Shown here one piece after another: positions 55,381 to 63,397 of a DNA stretch of 64,000 nt; the first letter of the stretch is position 1; each line of letters opens with the position of its first letter. The notes below the pieces were generated by a model. It saw nothing but the letters and a program-made list of their open reading frames with translations. It searched no databases and was not told the DNA's origin. A program made the position numbers and the translations under genes. The DNA is from Providencia alcalifaciens. GTDB lineage: Bacteria > Pseudomonadota > Gammaproteobacteria > Enterobacterales > Enterobacteriaceae. The stretch is taken from positions 1,881,353-1,945,352 of the forward strand of contig JAOQNJ010000001.1 in assembly GCA_025961275.1 (NCBI GenBank), read 5' to 3'.

Positions 55381-55844
55381 GGTTACTTCTATATACCACT
55401 TAAAATTCAACAAAAATTTATACAAACAACATCTTTGTAACGATTTAGCACTAATGAAGTGGTTTTATTTGAAAAACATTTCATTTTTTTAAGGAAATTT
55501 TTCTCAAATAAAGATAAAATAAGATTATATGCAAAGTGCATTCCAATATGTGAAAGCATCGTTAGCCAAGATAGCGTGAGTTTATCAATCGAAGTATGAC
55601 GGGCTAATTGCCTAGATAATTCGAGATATAGCAAATGATGCCCTAAATAATTCGGGTTGTATCTAGGCGGCAAACGAGTGAATCACTAGGAGCATACATA
55701 AGTATGTGACTCGTGTGAACGAATGTAGCCAACAACGATATAAACCGAAGTATGACGAGCATAGCGAGCATTCACAATATTGGAAGTCAATGGCATGTAG
55801 GTACCCACCCAATACTTTTTCACACAATAATCAGAGGAGACTAG
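55381..55844. other. 464-bp intergenic region carrying an ERIC element
   Basis: Left half is AT-rich with no gene. At about 55577-55602 ATCGAAGTATGACGGGCTAA looks like the right end of a second, truncated ERIC copy. The intact copy follows at 55641-55762. The last 60 bases hold ybaL's ribosome site (GAGGAGACTAG). Confidence 0.65.
55641..55762. repeat. ERIC element (enterobacterial repetitive intergenic consensus)
   Basis: About 122 bp. Left arm CCTAAATAATTCGGGTTG, central palindrome GTGAATCACTAGGAGCATAC-ATA-AGTATGTGACTCGTGTGAAC, GTAGCCAACAACG, right arm CCGAAGTATGACGAGCATA. This is the arrangement of the 127-bp ERIC repeat. If transcribed it would fold into one long hairpin between fsr and ybaL. 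Confidence 0.82.
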
Positions 55845-57584
55845 ATGGAGCATTCAACGCCCTTAATTACAACCATTGTTGGTGGTCTCGCCCTTGCATA
55901 TCTGTTAGGTATGATCGCTCAGCGATTAAAAATTTCCCCGTTAGTCGGTTACTTGGCTGCTGGTGTTTTAGCAGGTCCTTTCACACCTGGTTTTGTTGCA
56001 GATGCTGCACTTGCGCCAGAACTCGCCGAAATTGGTGTCATCCTCTTGATGTTCGGAGTTGGATTACACTTTTCACTTAAAGATCTTTTAGCCGTTAAGG
56101 CAATTGCCATTCCAGGTGCGGTTGCACAGATTGCCGTCGCAACTTTACTGGGTTTTGGCCTTTCTATGTTGTTTGGCTGGAGCACCTTTTCAGGGATTGT
56201 TTTCGGTCTTTGTTTATCAACGGCAAGTACCGTTGTATTGCTTCGGGCCCTAGAAGAACGACAGCTTATTGAAAGTCAGCGCGGACAAATCGCGATTGGC
56301 TGGTTGATTGTTGAAGATTTGGCAATGGTATTGGCACTTGTTCTTTTACCTGCCGCCGCCGCCATAATGAATTCAGAACAAGCAAGCTTTAGCGAACTAC
56401 TCATAGGGCTTGCATGGACAATCGGTAAAGTTATCGCCTTTATCTTTATCATGATAGTCATTGGCCGCAGAGTGATTCCTTGGATCCTATCTCGTACAGC
56501 ATCAACAGGTTCTCGTGAGCTGTTTACGCTTGCGGTACTGGTACTTGCACTCGGAATTGCCTATGCCGCCGTTGCTGTGTTTGATGCCTCTTTCGCACTT
56601 GGCGCTTTCTTTGCTGGCATGGTCTTAAATGAATCTGAATTAAGCCATCGTGCAGCGCAAGACACATTACCATTAAGAGATGCATTTGCTGTTCTGTTCT
56701 TTGTTTCTGTTGGGATGCTATTTGACCCAACAGTCTTACTTGATCATCCATTAGGTGTCATTGCTGTTCTAGCGATTATTATTATCGGTAAGTCAGCCGC
56801 TGCACTTGTCCTTGTTCGAATGTTTGGGCATTCGCGGCGAACTGCATTAACGATCTCCGTCAGTCTCGCACAAATTGGTGAATTTGCCTTTATTTTGGCA
56901 GGCTTGGGGATGGCACTCGGCGTCATGGATAAAGATGCCCAGAACCTAGTTTTAGCCGGTGCTATTTTCTCAATTATGCTTAATCCAGTGCTATTTAGTT
57001 TATTAGATAAGTATTTGGAAAGAACTGAAACTATCGAAGAGCAACTTCTTGAAGAGACATTGGAAGAAGAGACGCAGATCCCTGTCGATATCTGTGGCCA
57101 TGCAATTATTGTTGGCTATGGTCGTGTCGGTGGCATGTTAGCGGATAAGCTACGCAGACGTAACATCCCATTAGTGATTGTTGAAGATACGAGAGCTAAA
57201 TTTGAAGAGCTGGCAGAAAATGGATTCAGTGCCATTTTAGGTAACGGTGCGAATAAGGATACGATTAATCTTGCCCGCATTGAGTGCGCAAAAACACTGC
57301 TTCTCACCATTCCTAATGGTTATGAAGCAGGTGAAATTGTCGCAAATGCTAAAGCACTTAACCCGAGTATCACAGTGATTGTTCGTGCACATTATGATGA
57401 TGAAGTTAGCTTTATTAAAGAGCGTGGTGCCGATCATATTATTATCGGTGAACATGAAATCGCCAAAGCTATGGCAACATTTATGTGTAATGATATTCCT
57501 GATGTTGATTCCACAATTAGCGAGAACTCGGAAGGTAATAATGAAGGTAGAAGTCTAGATGAATACCTTAAGCCTTCGCATTGA
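55845..57584 (+). CDS. ybaL: CPA2-family cation:proton antiporter YbaL (KefC-like)
   Basis: 579 aa. N-terminal antiporter domain of about 12 helices (residues 1-385, with LGMIAQRLKISPLVGYLAAGVLAGP and FEAGVILLMFGVG-like IGVILLMFGVGLHF). A cytoplasmic RCK/TrkA-N domain follows (about 418-535, IVGYGRVGGMLADKLRRR). Predicted K+/H+ exchange at the inner membrane, gated by a nucleotide on the RCK domain. E. coli YbaL is about 558 aa. gsk should follow but is displaced by a 6-kb island. Confidence 0.94.
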   Translation: MEHSTPLITTIVGGLALAYLLGMIAQRLKISPLVGYLAAGVLAGPFTPGFVADAALAPELAEIGVILLMFGVGLHFSLKDLLAVKAIAIPGAVAQIAVATLLGFGLSMLFGWSTFSGIVFGLCLSTASTVVLLRALEERQLIESQRGQIAIGWLIVEDLAMVLALVLLPAAAAIMNSEQASFSELLIGLAWTIGKVIAFIFIMIVIGRRVIPWILSRTASTGSRELFTLAVLVLALGIAYAAVAVFDASFALGAFFAGMVLNESELSHRAAQDTLPLRDAFAVLFFVSVGMLFDPTVLLDHPLGVIAVLAIIIIGKSAAALVLVRMFGHSRRTALTISVSLAQIGEFAFILAGLGMALGVMDKDAQNLVLAGAIFSIMLNPVLFSLLDKYLERTETIEEQLLEETLEEETQIPVDICGHAIIVGYGRVGGMLADKLRRRNIPLVIVEDTRAKFEELAENGFSAILGNGANKDTINLARIECAKTLLLTIPNGYEAGEIVANAKALNPSITVIVRAHYDDEVSFIKERGADHIIIGEHEIAKAMATFMCNDIPDVDSTISENSEGNNEGRSLDEYLKPSH

Positions 57585-58170
57585 TTTAAGTTTTAGGTAG
57601 GAGAACTGCGCTGATATTCAAAATCATAAGGTAACACGGTGATTCTGGGTATTGGCGCAGTACTTTATTAGCAATAACTCGATGTAATTTGAAGCATGAA
57701 ATATTATCCACATTAAAGGTACCAGTTCAATATTAAATATATTCTCTTTTACATCTTATCTAAGTTTAATATCAATTATTCTTCATTCCCTATTCATTAA
57801 CACATGCAGAAAATCCCTTCATCACAACTCTAAAATTAAATAACAAACACTAAATATTATAATAAAACCATCAATAATATCATTGCAAAACAATAAAAAA
57901 TAATAAAAAATAATAAAAAATAATAAAAAATAATAAAAAATAATAAAAAATAATAAAAAATAATCTTACTCAATACTAGATTTACGTTCAATTATTTTAT
58001 TTTGAATAATGATAATTAAGAAAATATAAAACTCTAATATATATTGTTATATAAAATTATAATCATTTTGATTTATACTATTGTCCACAGGTTAAAAATT
58101 CATATGTCATATTCAATTTATCTTTACCATATTCATTTCATTACTAAATTGATTACAAAAGGATATTAAA
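57585..58170. other. 586-bp AT-rich region with phased A-tract repeat
   Basis: A stem ACTGCGC ... GCGCAGT (57605-57662) may end ybaL. The rest is very AT-rich, with the 10-bp tandem repeat at 57891-57964. No ORF. AAAGGATATTAAA precedes the next gene. Confidence 0.7.
57891..57964. repeat. 10-bp tandem repeat of TAATAAAAAA (about 7 copies)
   Basis: Six exact units fill 57901-57960, flanked by one copy with C for T (57891-57900) and a partial TAAT. Each unit has an A6 tract, so seven A6 tracts recur every 10 bp, close to one DNA turn. Phased A-tracts make strongly curved DNA. It lies about 207 bp before the start of the 58171 gene. Confidence 0.95.
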
Positions 58171-58719
58171 ATGAGTAATATATCTATTTTTAATTTACAC
58201 AACGACATCTCCATCTCAACTAATGATTCATCTTGGCAAGTTTCGGAAAAGAAAGGTATGCTTTCAGGAATTTCAGCTTCTGTTACAGGTCTTGGGGCAA
58301 TAGCTAAACTACAAGGAACCGCAAATTTCACTATACAAGTCATAGAGGAATCGAGTAATTATCACCTAATCCAAAAAGCATACAATATAGAACCCGGTGC
58401 TAACGCTTTATATTCTTGGATAAAAACAAATGCAAATAATCCTGTTCATAAAGAAGAAATAATTGAGATTTTTAAGGAATTATCAAAAACACAGAAATTA
58501 AGCGGTACAATAAATATTGATTTGAGCGCTAGCGGTCAATATCCAAATGTTGAAGTAACTGCAACAGCATATATTTCAGTTCTCAATGTAACTAACTCTT
58601 CAGGAAGTGATTTCAATCTCATTTCATCGGGTTCGCCTAGTGAAGATACTGGTGCTTTTAACCCGCTAAATGGTCAATCATTACCAAGTAGGAATAATAA
58701 CTCAACAATAATTCTTTAA
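58171..58719 (+). CDS. Unrecognised 182-aa protein
   Basis: ATG 8 bases after AAAGGA. No signal peptide; a short hydrophobic, glycine-rich stretch occurs at about residues 30-47 (MLSGISASVTGLGAIAKLQG). The middle (52-130) looks mixed alpha/beta, and residues 112-145 read as beta strands (LSGTINIDLSASGQY, VEVTATAYISVLNV). The C-terminal 40 residues are rich in S, N and G and probably disordered. High N, S and I with low GC suggests foreign origin. It stands alone after a curved-DNA repeat and before an inverted repeat. I cannot assign a family; a secreted toxin or surface protein without a classical signal is one possibility. Confidence 0.7.
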   Translation: MSNISIFNLHNDISISTNDSSWQVSEKKGMLSGISASVTGLGAIAKLQGTANFTIQVIEESSNYHLIQKAYNIEPGANALYSWIKTNANNPVHKEEIIEIFKELSKTQKLSGTINIDLSASGQYPNVEVTATAYISVLNVTNSSGSDFNLISSGSPSEDTGAFNPLNGQSLPSRNNNSTIIL

Positions 58720-58763
58720 TTATTACTCATTAACCCGAAATCCATATAAAATAAAAATCTACC

Positions 58764-58819
58764 AGTGGGTTCTATTAATAATACTTTCTTTTAAAAGCGG
58801 TTTTTAAAAAGAACCCACT
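58764..58819. terminator. Inverted repeat after the 182-aa gene
   Basis: AGTGGGTTCT (58764-58773) and AGAACCCACT (58810-58819) form a 10-bp perfect stem around a 36-base AT-rich loop, between two converging genes. Probably a bidirectional terminator, though the loop is long. Confidence 0.5.
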
Positions 58820-58834
58820 ATATCCAATTAAATT

Positions 58835-59179
58835 TTAAAGTTGCTGAACAAACTCATCATAGGTCCACACTGGCATGCCTTTTTCTTTAAAATAATTAAT
58901 TTCTGCTGCAACTCCACTACTTTTATCCCAACCCGGCAAGGTTAATACAATTAACCCATCACAGCGTGCTAAAAACTCCATATCAATAGCCGACCACGAT
59001 ACTTTTTTTCCTTGCTCAGCAAGGTATAGATTAATTGGGTGCGTAATGGTAATTTGGCTGTAAGTTGCAATTCCTTGCACTGCTAATTCAGCTGCAATTT
59101 TAGTGCATTCTTGAAAACGCATTTCAACAACATTACTGTCTGGATCTGAATATGGGCAGGCGATAAAATAAATTTTCAT
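58835..59179 (-). CDS. DUF1937 / nucleoside 2-deoxyribosyltransferase-like protein
   Basis: 114 aa. MKIYFIACPYSDPD, then MRFQECTKIAAEL, SQITITHPINLY, FLARCDGLIVLTLPGWDKSSGVAAEI: the pattern of DUF1937, a small Rossmann-like fold related to nucleoside deoxyribosyltransferases and often found in phages and islands. Substrate unknown. Family length is about 100-120, so complete. Its ribosome site is AGGAAATATT. Confidence 0.85.
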   Translation of the reverse strand: MKIYFIACPYSDPDSNVVEMRFQECTKIAAELAVQGIATYSQITITHPINLYLAEQGKKVSWSAIDMEFLARCDGLIVLTLPGWDKSSGVAAEINYFKEKGMPVWTYDEFVQQL

Positions 59180-59310
59180 TAATATTTCCTAAGGTTGGTA
59201 TCGTTTATCAGTATTCTAGATATAACTAAATTTTGAGTGAAATAATCCAATGAAGGGCAGAATTAACTGGTTCTCCATGGATATTTATAATTGTTTTTTA
59301 TGCAGAAAGA

Positions 59311-60108
59311 CTATTCGAATTCAGCTACAATAATCTTTGTTTTTGGTCGTTTCTTATTATCAGTTAATTTAAAGTCTTTACTCGTGGTCACTAAATAGTC
59401 AATATTTTCCCATCCCGTGACTACATTAATAGCATGTTTATTTGTCTTGGTTGAATCCGCTAATACTATTAATTTATCGCTATTTTCCATCATTTTTTTC
59501 GCAATAGCAGCTTCATCAACATGTTGATCCATCACACCATGCAGACTATGAATAGCACCCGCACCAATCACCGCGTAATCAGCAAAAAACTCCGCTATAT
59601 TTTTCAATGCAATCGCACCTAAACACGCATTTTGAGCGGCATTGAACTGACCACCAATCAAAATTGTTTCGATTGTTGAGTTCTCCTGCAAGGTGGTTGC
59701 TAATAAGGGGGAGTTTGTTATTACGGTTAGATTATCAATCAGTTTCACCTTTTGACTAAACTCAAAAGTCGTCGAACCAAAATCGATAAAAAGCGTATCC
59801 CCAGGCTTAATTAACATCGTTGCTTGTACTGCTATCGCTTTCTTTTCATCAACCGCAGCTTGAGCCCGCTCCGAAAAATTTCGCTCAAATTTTGATTGAA
59901 TATTTACTGCTCCGCCATGGACTTTTTTTAATAGTTTTTGAGTTTCCAACTTGCTGAGATCACGTCGAATAGTCTCTTGTGCAACATCAAAATGCTTTGC
60001 AAGATCTTGTACGTACACCTGCCCCTGAGTTGATAGTAACTCGATAATAGTTTGGTGGCGCACTTTTGAGGAACGTCCCTCAGACATAGTTTTATACTTC
60101 TCACTCAT
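59311..60108 (-). CDS. DeoR-family transcriptional regulator
   Basis: 265 aa (or 258 from the second methionine, which has GAGAAG upstream). N-terminal winged helix (RHQTIIELLSTQGQVYVQDLAKHFDVAQETIRRDLSKLE) and a C-terminal sugar-phosphate sensing domain (GDTLFIDFGSTT, VITNSPLLA, IGAGAI, VLADSTK). Such regulators repress sugar or polyol catabolic operons and sense a phosphorylated intermediate. It lies 15 bases downstream of the truncated oxidoreductase and seems to be the only survivor of that module. Confidence 0.9.
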   Translation of the reverse strand: MSEKYKTMSEGRSSKVRHQTIIELLSTQGQVYVQDLAKHFDVAQETIRRDLSKLETQKLLKKVHGGAVNIQSKFERNFSERAQAAVDEKKAIAVQATMLIKPGDTLFIDFGSTTFEFSQKVKLIDNLTVITNSPLLATTLQENSTIETILIGGQFNAAQNACLGAIALKNIAEFFADYAVIGAGAIHSLHGVMDQHVDEAAIAKKMMENSDKLIVLADSTKTNKHAINVVTGWENIDYLVTTSKDFKLTDNKKRPKTKIIVAEFE

Positions 60109-60123
60109 TTAACAATTACAGCA

Positions 60124-60654
60124 CTATACAACAGTGATACGGATTTCCGTAGCATCCTGTTGAATTTTAATTAAATCAATATTTTTCAATAAGATACGGC
60201 GAGTCGGTAAACAACGATGTTTTTTCTCATAAAGAACTGTATTACCTGCAATGACTTTAATAGTCCCTGTTATTGGTGAATTAACTTTAATATTGAAGTT
60301 AACTTTATTTATTTGTAAATTCGAATTATCAATACAAGCAGGCACACTGAACTGAATTGGATTATCAACGCTAATCGGCATCCTTACTGTCGTTTGTAAT
60401 ACTTTTTGATGGTGATTAGCTAATAAATCATCCGCAATGAATTGCCCTGTATTGATACCTTCTTGATAACATTGATCGCCCATATCAGCGGGATGTAGCA
60501 TATTCCCAGCAGCATAATAACTCGTATCAGAACAACGTCCCCACTGATCGGTCGATGGTTTGCCTGTACCTGCATCAAAATCAAGGTGACTTTTACGGAT
60601 CAGCGTATTTTCCCCAACAAAACCGCCCGTAAAAATCACCGCATCACAGTTGTT
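60124..60654 (-). pseudogene. FAD-dependent oxidoreductase, C-terminal remnant
   Basis: Readable from about 60654 (CDAVIFTGGFVGENTL) through DFDAGTGKPSTDQWGRCSDTSYYAAGNMLHPADMG to a beta-rich tail. This matches the C-terminal third of NAD(P)/FAD oxidoreductases that accompany glycerol-kinase-like genes. The FAD-binding N-terminus (GxGxxG) is missing. At 60652-60660 the sequence changes directly into the truncated kinase on the other strand. Not expected to be functional. Confidence 0.8.
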
Positions 60655-61671
60655 GGTGCAAAAAGCTTAGCGGATAAAAACAAACTGCGTATTGGCACCA
60701 TGGATGCTTTTTTCCTTGATAGGCTCTGTGGCGTATATGTAACGGATTATAATTCGGCTTCACGCACCTCACTACTTAATATTCATACGTTACAGTGGGA
60801 TGAGCAACTGTGTGAAATATTTGGTGTTCCCATTCATTGCTTACCGCCACTGCGTGACAATATTGGAGATTTTGGTGCCATTAATCTTGATGGTCATCTG
60901 CCCCCTGTTACTGCGATTATTGTCGACCAATTTGCAGGAACATTCGGTCACGGTTGTCGTGAAAAAGGTGATGCCAAGATTACATTCGGTACAGGAGCAT
61001 TTTTACAAGCTCTTACCGGAACTGAAATACCTCAAACTCATGATAGTGGGCTATTACCCACATTATGTTGGAAATTTCCCAATGAAAAACCAGTTTTTGG
61101 CCTTGATGGCGGCGTGTATAACGCAGCATCTGCAATTAACTGGGCACGGAAAATTGGCTTATTTGAGCAATTTGATGAGCTGAGTGATTTTAGAGATGAA
61201 CCTGCAATTAAACGCGGTTTAGCGTTTGTCCCAGCATTGTCAGGTTTAGGTTGTCCTTACTGGGATCGAAGTGCTGCTGGCCTGTGGGCTGGTCTATCGT
61301 TAGATACTGATAAAAAAGACATGATGCAGTCAGTTCTCGAAGGGATCGCTGCTCGTTCGGCCGAAGTCATTCTTGCAATGGAAAAAATTTCACCTTTAGG
61401 TCAATCAATCTCAGTCGATGGAGGACTATCTTCTAACCACTATTTCAAACAATTTTTAGCCAACTTATTACAAAAAAATATTGAAGCTCCAGCAAATCGT
61501 GAAGTCACTGCTTTGGGTGCCGCACTACTTACCCGTAAAGGGTTAGGAATTTCTCATGAAGTGATAGTAAGGCGTAATTCAACAGTAACACAACCCAATG
61601 GTACCTGTATGCAAGGTGTAATAGACCAATATCGAGATATTATCGCGCGTTCCCGGCAATTAAGACATTAA
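60652..61671 (+). pseudogene. FGGY-family carbohydrate kinase, N-terminally truncated
   Basis: Starts abruptly at VGAKSLADKNKLRIGTMDAFFLDRLCG, which corresponds to roughly residue 150 of a complete kinase. It continues intact: FGTGAFLQALTG, GGVYNAASAINWARKIGL, VPALSGLGCPYWD, VLEGIAARSAE, SVDGGLSSNHYFKQFLANLL (second FGGY signature region), EVTALGAALL. Resembles glycerol kinase. The catalytic N-terminal domain and start codon are gone. Head-to-head with the truncated oxidoreductase: one deletion appears to have removed both 5' ends and the shared promoter. Confidence 0.85.
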
Positions 61672-62063
61672 GCAATATTGGGCTTGTTTTTGCTATAGCT
61701 GTTCTTGTAATAGTTTATTAGGCGTGTACATCAAGTCATTAGAATTACTCGCTCATAGGCTCCAAACGAGCCGATGAGTATAGATAGCTGAGTGATGCCA
61801 CTATATTGAAAATACACACTATGCCATTTCAGGCATGACGGGGAGCCGTTTTCTCTAAAACAGCAAAAGTGGATATTTATATCGATATTAAATATCTGCC
61901 TAAAACACTGAATTGTATTTGCCATTAAAAAATCAGCATCAAAATTCTACAGTCCCGATAAGTAAAGCTCAAGAACCACGATAAACACAGTGACTCGTAG
62001 CTAAAAGCAGTCAATAAAATATTGAAGTATGACGGGTATACAATAATAAAAGGAAACTCCACT
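61672..62063. other. 392-bp intergenic region with repeat traces
   Basis: No gene. TTGAAGTATGACGGGTATA (62020-62040) is the right end of an ERIC element without the rest. CCCGATAAGTAAAGCTC... (61955-61992) resembles a segment at 21265-21304. AAAAGGAAACTCC (62048-62059) is the ribosome site of the next gene. Confidence 0.5.
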
Positions 62064-63299
62064 ATGGCTGAATTTGGTAATTATATTATTTATTTAATCA
62101 TGGTTGGCGCTATTATCGGCGCTATCGCATCTGTTGTTAGACCCACCAGTGATTTAGGAAAAGAATTTGTTAACGGTATTTTCTCTATTGGCCCCCTCTT
62201 TCTCGCTCAAGCAGGAATTATGGCAGCCGTACCATTACTTTCTCAATTAATCTCTTATGTTCTAGGACCAATCTTCTCTTCAGTTGGCTCAGATGTTTCG
62301 ATTGCGGCATTGTCGATTATTGCTGTCGACATGGGGGGATACCAGTTAGCAGATGCCCTGACAACCAATCGTGATATGTGGATCACTGCAATGTTAATTG
62401 GCTATACCTCTGGTGCCACTATTGTGTATCTGATCCCTGTCGGCTTAACCATGCTTAGTCGCAAAGATCATAAATATCTTGCATTAGGTGCAATGGCCGG
62501 TTTGATTTCAATTCCCTTTGGTGTACTAGCTTCACTGTTATTAATTACTTTTAATAATGTTCCCGTCAGAGATATTATCTCGACAAACTCACCTACTGCG
62601 CACTATTTAACGCTCGATTTTCTCACTATGTTGCAATATTTAATGCCGCTATTTGTTTTTTGTTTCTTGCTCGCAGCAGGTTTGAAATATCGTCCAATGC
62701 TCATGGTCACAGGCTTTCTTATTTTCGGTAAGATAATGGATGCCTTCGTAAAATTAGTCCTCGCATTTTCAATAGTCGAACACTTCACTGGCGTCTTTAC
62801 TAAAGTGTTTGGTGCATGGGGCTTTGACCCTCTATTCGCAGATCAAAACGAGTTATTTAGAGCAATTGAAATTGCGGGTTATATCGGCATTATGTTGGCA
62901 GGAAATTCCCAATATGTTATCTATTCCAACGCTACTGCAAGCCTTTACCAGCGTTTGAAGCTAACAGATACAGGCTCTTTAGGTTTTATTATGGTTATGG
63001 CAAACATTATCGCCACCTACCATTTATTTAAAAATATGCGCGCAAGAGATAAAGTATTATGTGTCGCATTCGGTGTTTGTGCACAAGCTACCATTGGTGA
63101 CCATTTGGCCTTTACCGCTAACTTCCAACCAACATTAGTGATACCTATTTTACTCGGTAAATTAGTTGGTGGTTTTTTAGCGGTATTTATCGCAATTAAA
63201 ATATCTGTACCTCAAGCTTTACGTTATGAAGTGGAAGATGAAAAAATGGCTGAAAGCCTAGAGCACGAAAAACAAGTAGAAGTTGCAAAACAAGCTTAA
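62064..63299 (+). CDS. EutH-like ethanolamine-type transporter
   Basis: 411 aa from ATG 62064. About 10-11 membrane segments. IGPLFLAQAGIMAAVPLLSQLISYVLGPIF, AVDMGGYQLAD and the long loop patterns match the EutH family (about 400 aa), which imports ethanolamine. A charged tail (EDEKMAESLEHEKQVEVA) ends the protein. No eut enzyme genes are nearby; the upstream neighbours are a broken kinase/oxidoreductase module, so the substrate may be a related small alcohol or polyol. Confidence 0.85.
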   Translation: MAEFGNYIIYLIMVGAIIGAIASVVRPTSDLGKEFVNGIFSIGPLFLAQAGIMAAVPLLSQLISYVLGPIFSSVGSDVSIAALSIIAVDMGGYQLADALTTNRDMWITAMLIGYTSGATIVYLIPVGLTMLSRKDHKYLALGAMAGLISIPFGVLASLLLITFNNVPVRDIISTNSPTAHYLTLDFLTMLQYLMPLFVFCFLLAAGLKYRPMLMVTGFLIFGKIMDAFVKLVLAFSIVEHFTGVFTKVFGAWGFDPLFADQNELFRAIEIAGYIGIMLAGNSQYVIYSNATASLYQRLKLTDTGSLGFIMVMANIIATYHLFKNMRARDKVLCVAFGVCAQATIGDHLAFTANFQPTLVIPILLGKLVGGFLAVFIAIKISVPQALRYEVEDEKMAESLEHEKQVEVAKQA

Positions 63300-63315
63300 T
63301 TAGTACTCTAGCTCA

Positions 63316-63360
63316 CTGCGCCTGAAAAGTTATCGTTAACTGATTAAGGCGCAGTTTTTT
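63316..63360 (+). terminator. Rho-independent terminator of the EutH-like gene
   Basis: CTGCGCCT ... AGGCGCAG with an inner GTTATCGTTAAC, followed by TTTTTTATG. 17 bases after the stop codon. The A tract on the other side is weaker, so it serves mainly the plus-strand gene. Confidence 0.88.
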
Positions 63361-63397
63361 ATGTTTTTTTGAAAAATTTAAGAACAAAGTTAAAAAA

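Noticed and set aside
57891..57964. CRISPR-like array
   Set aside because: The unit is 10 bp with no unique spacers and no cas genes; it is a simple tandem repeat.
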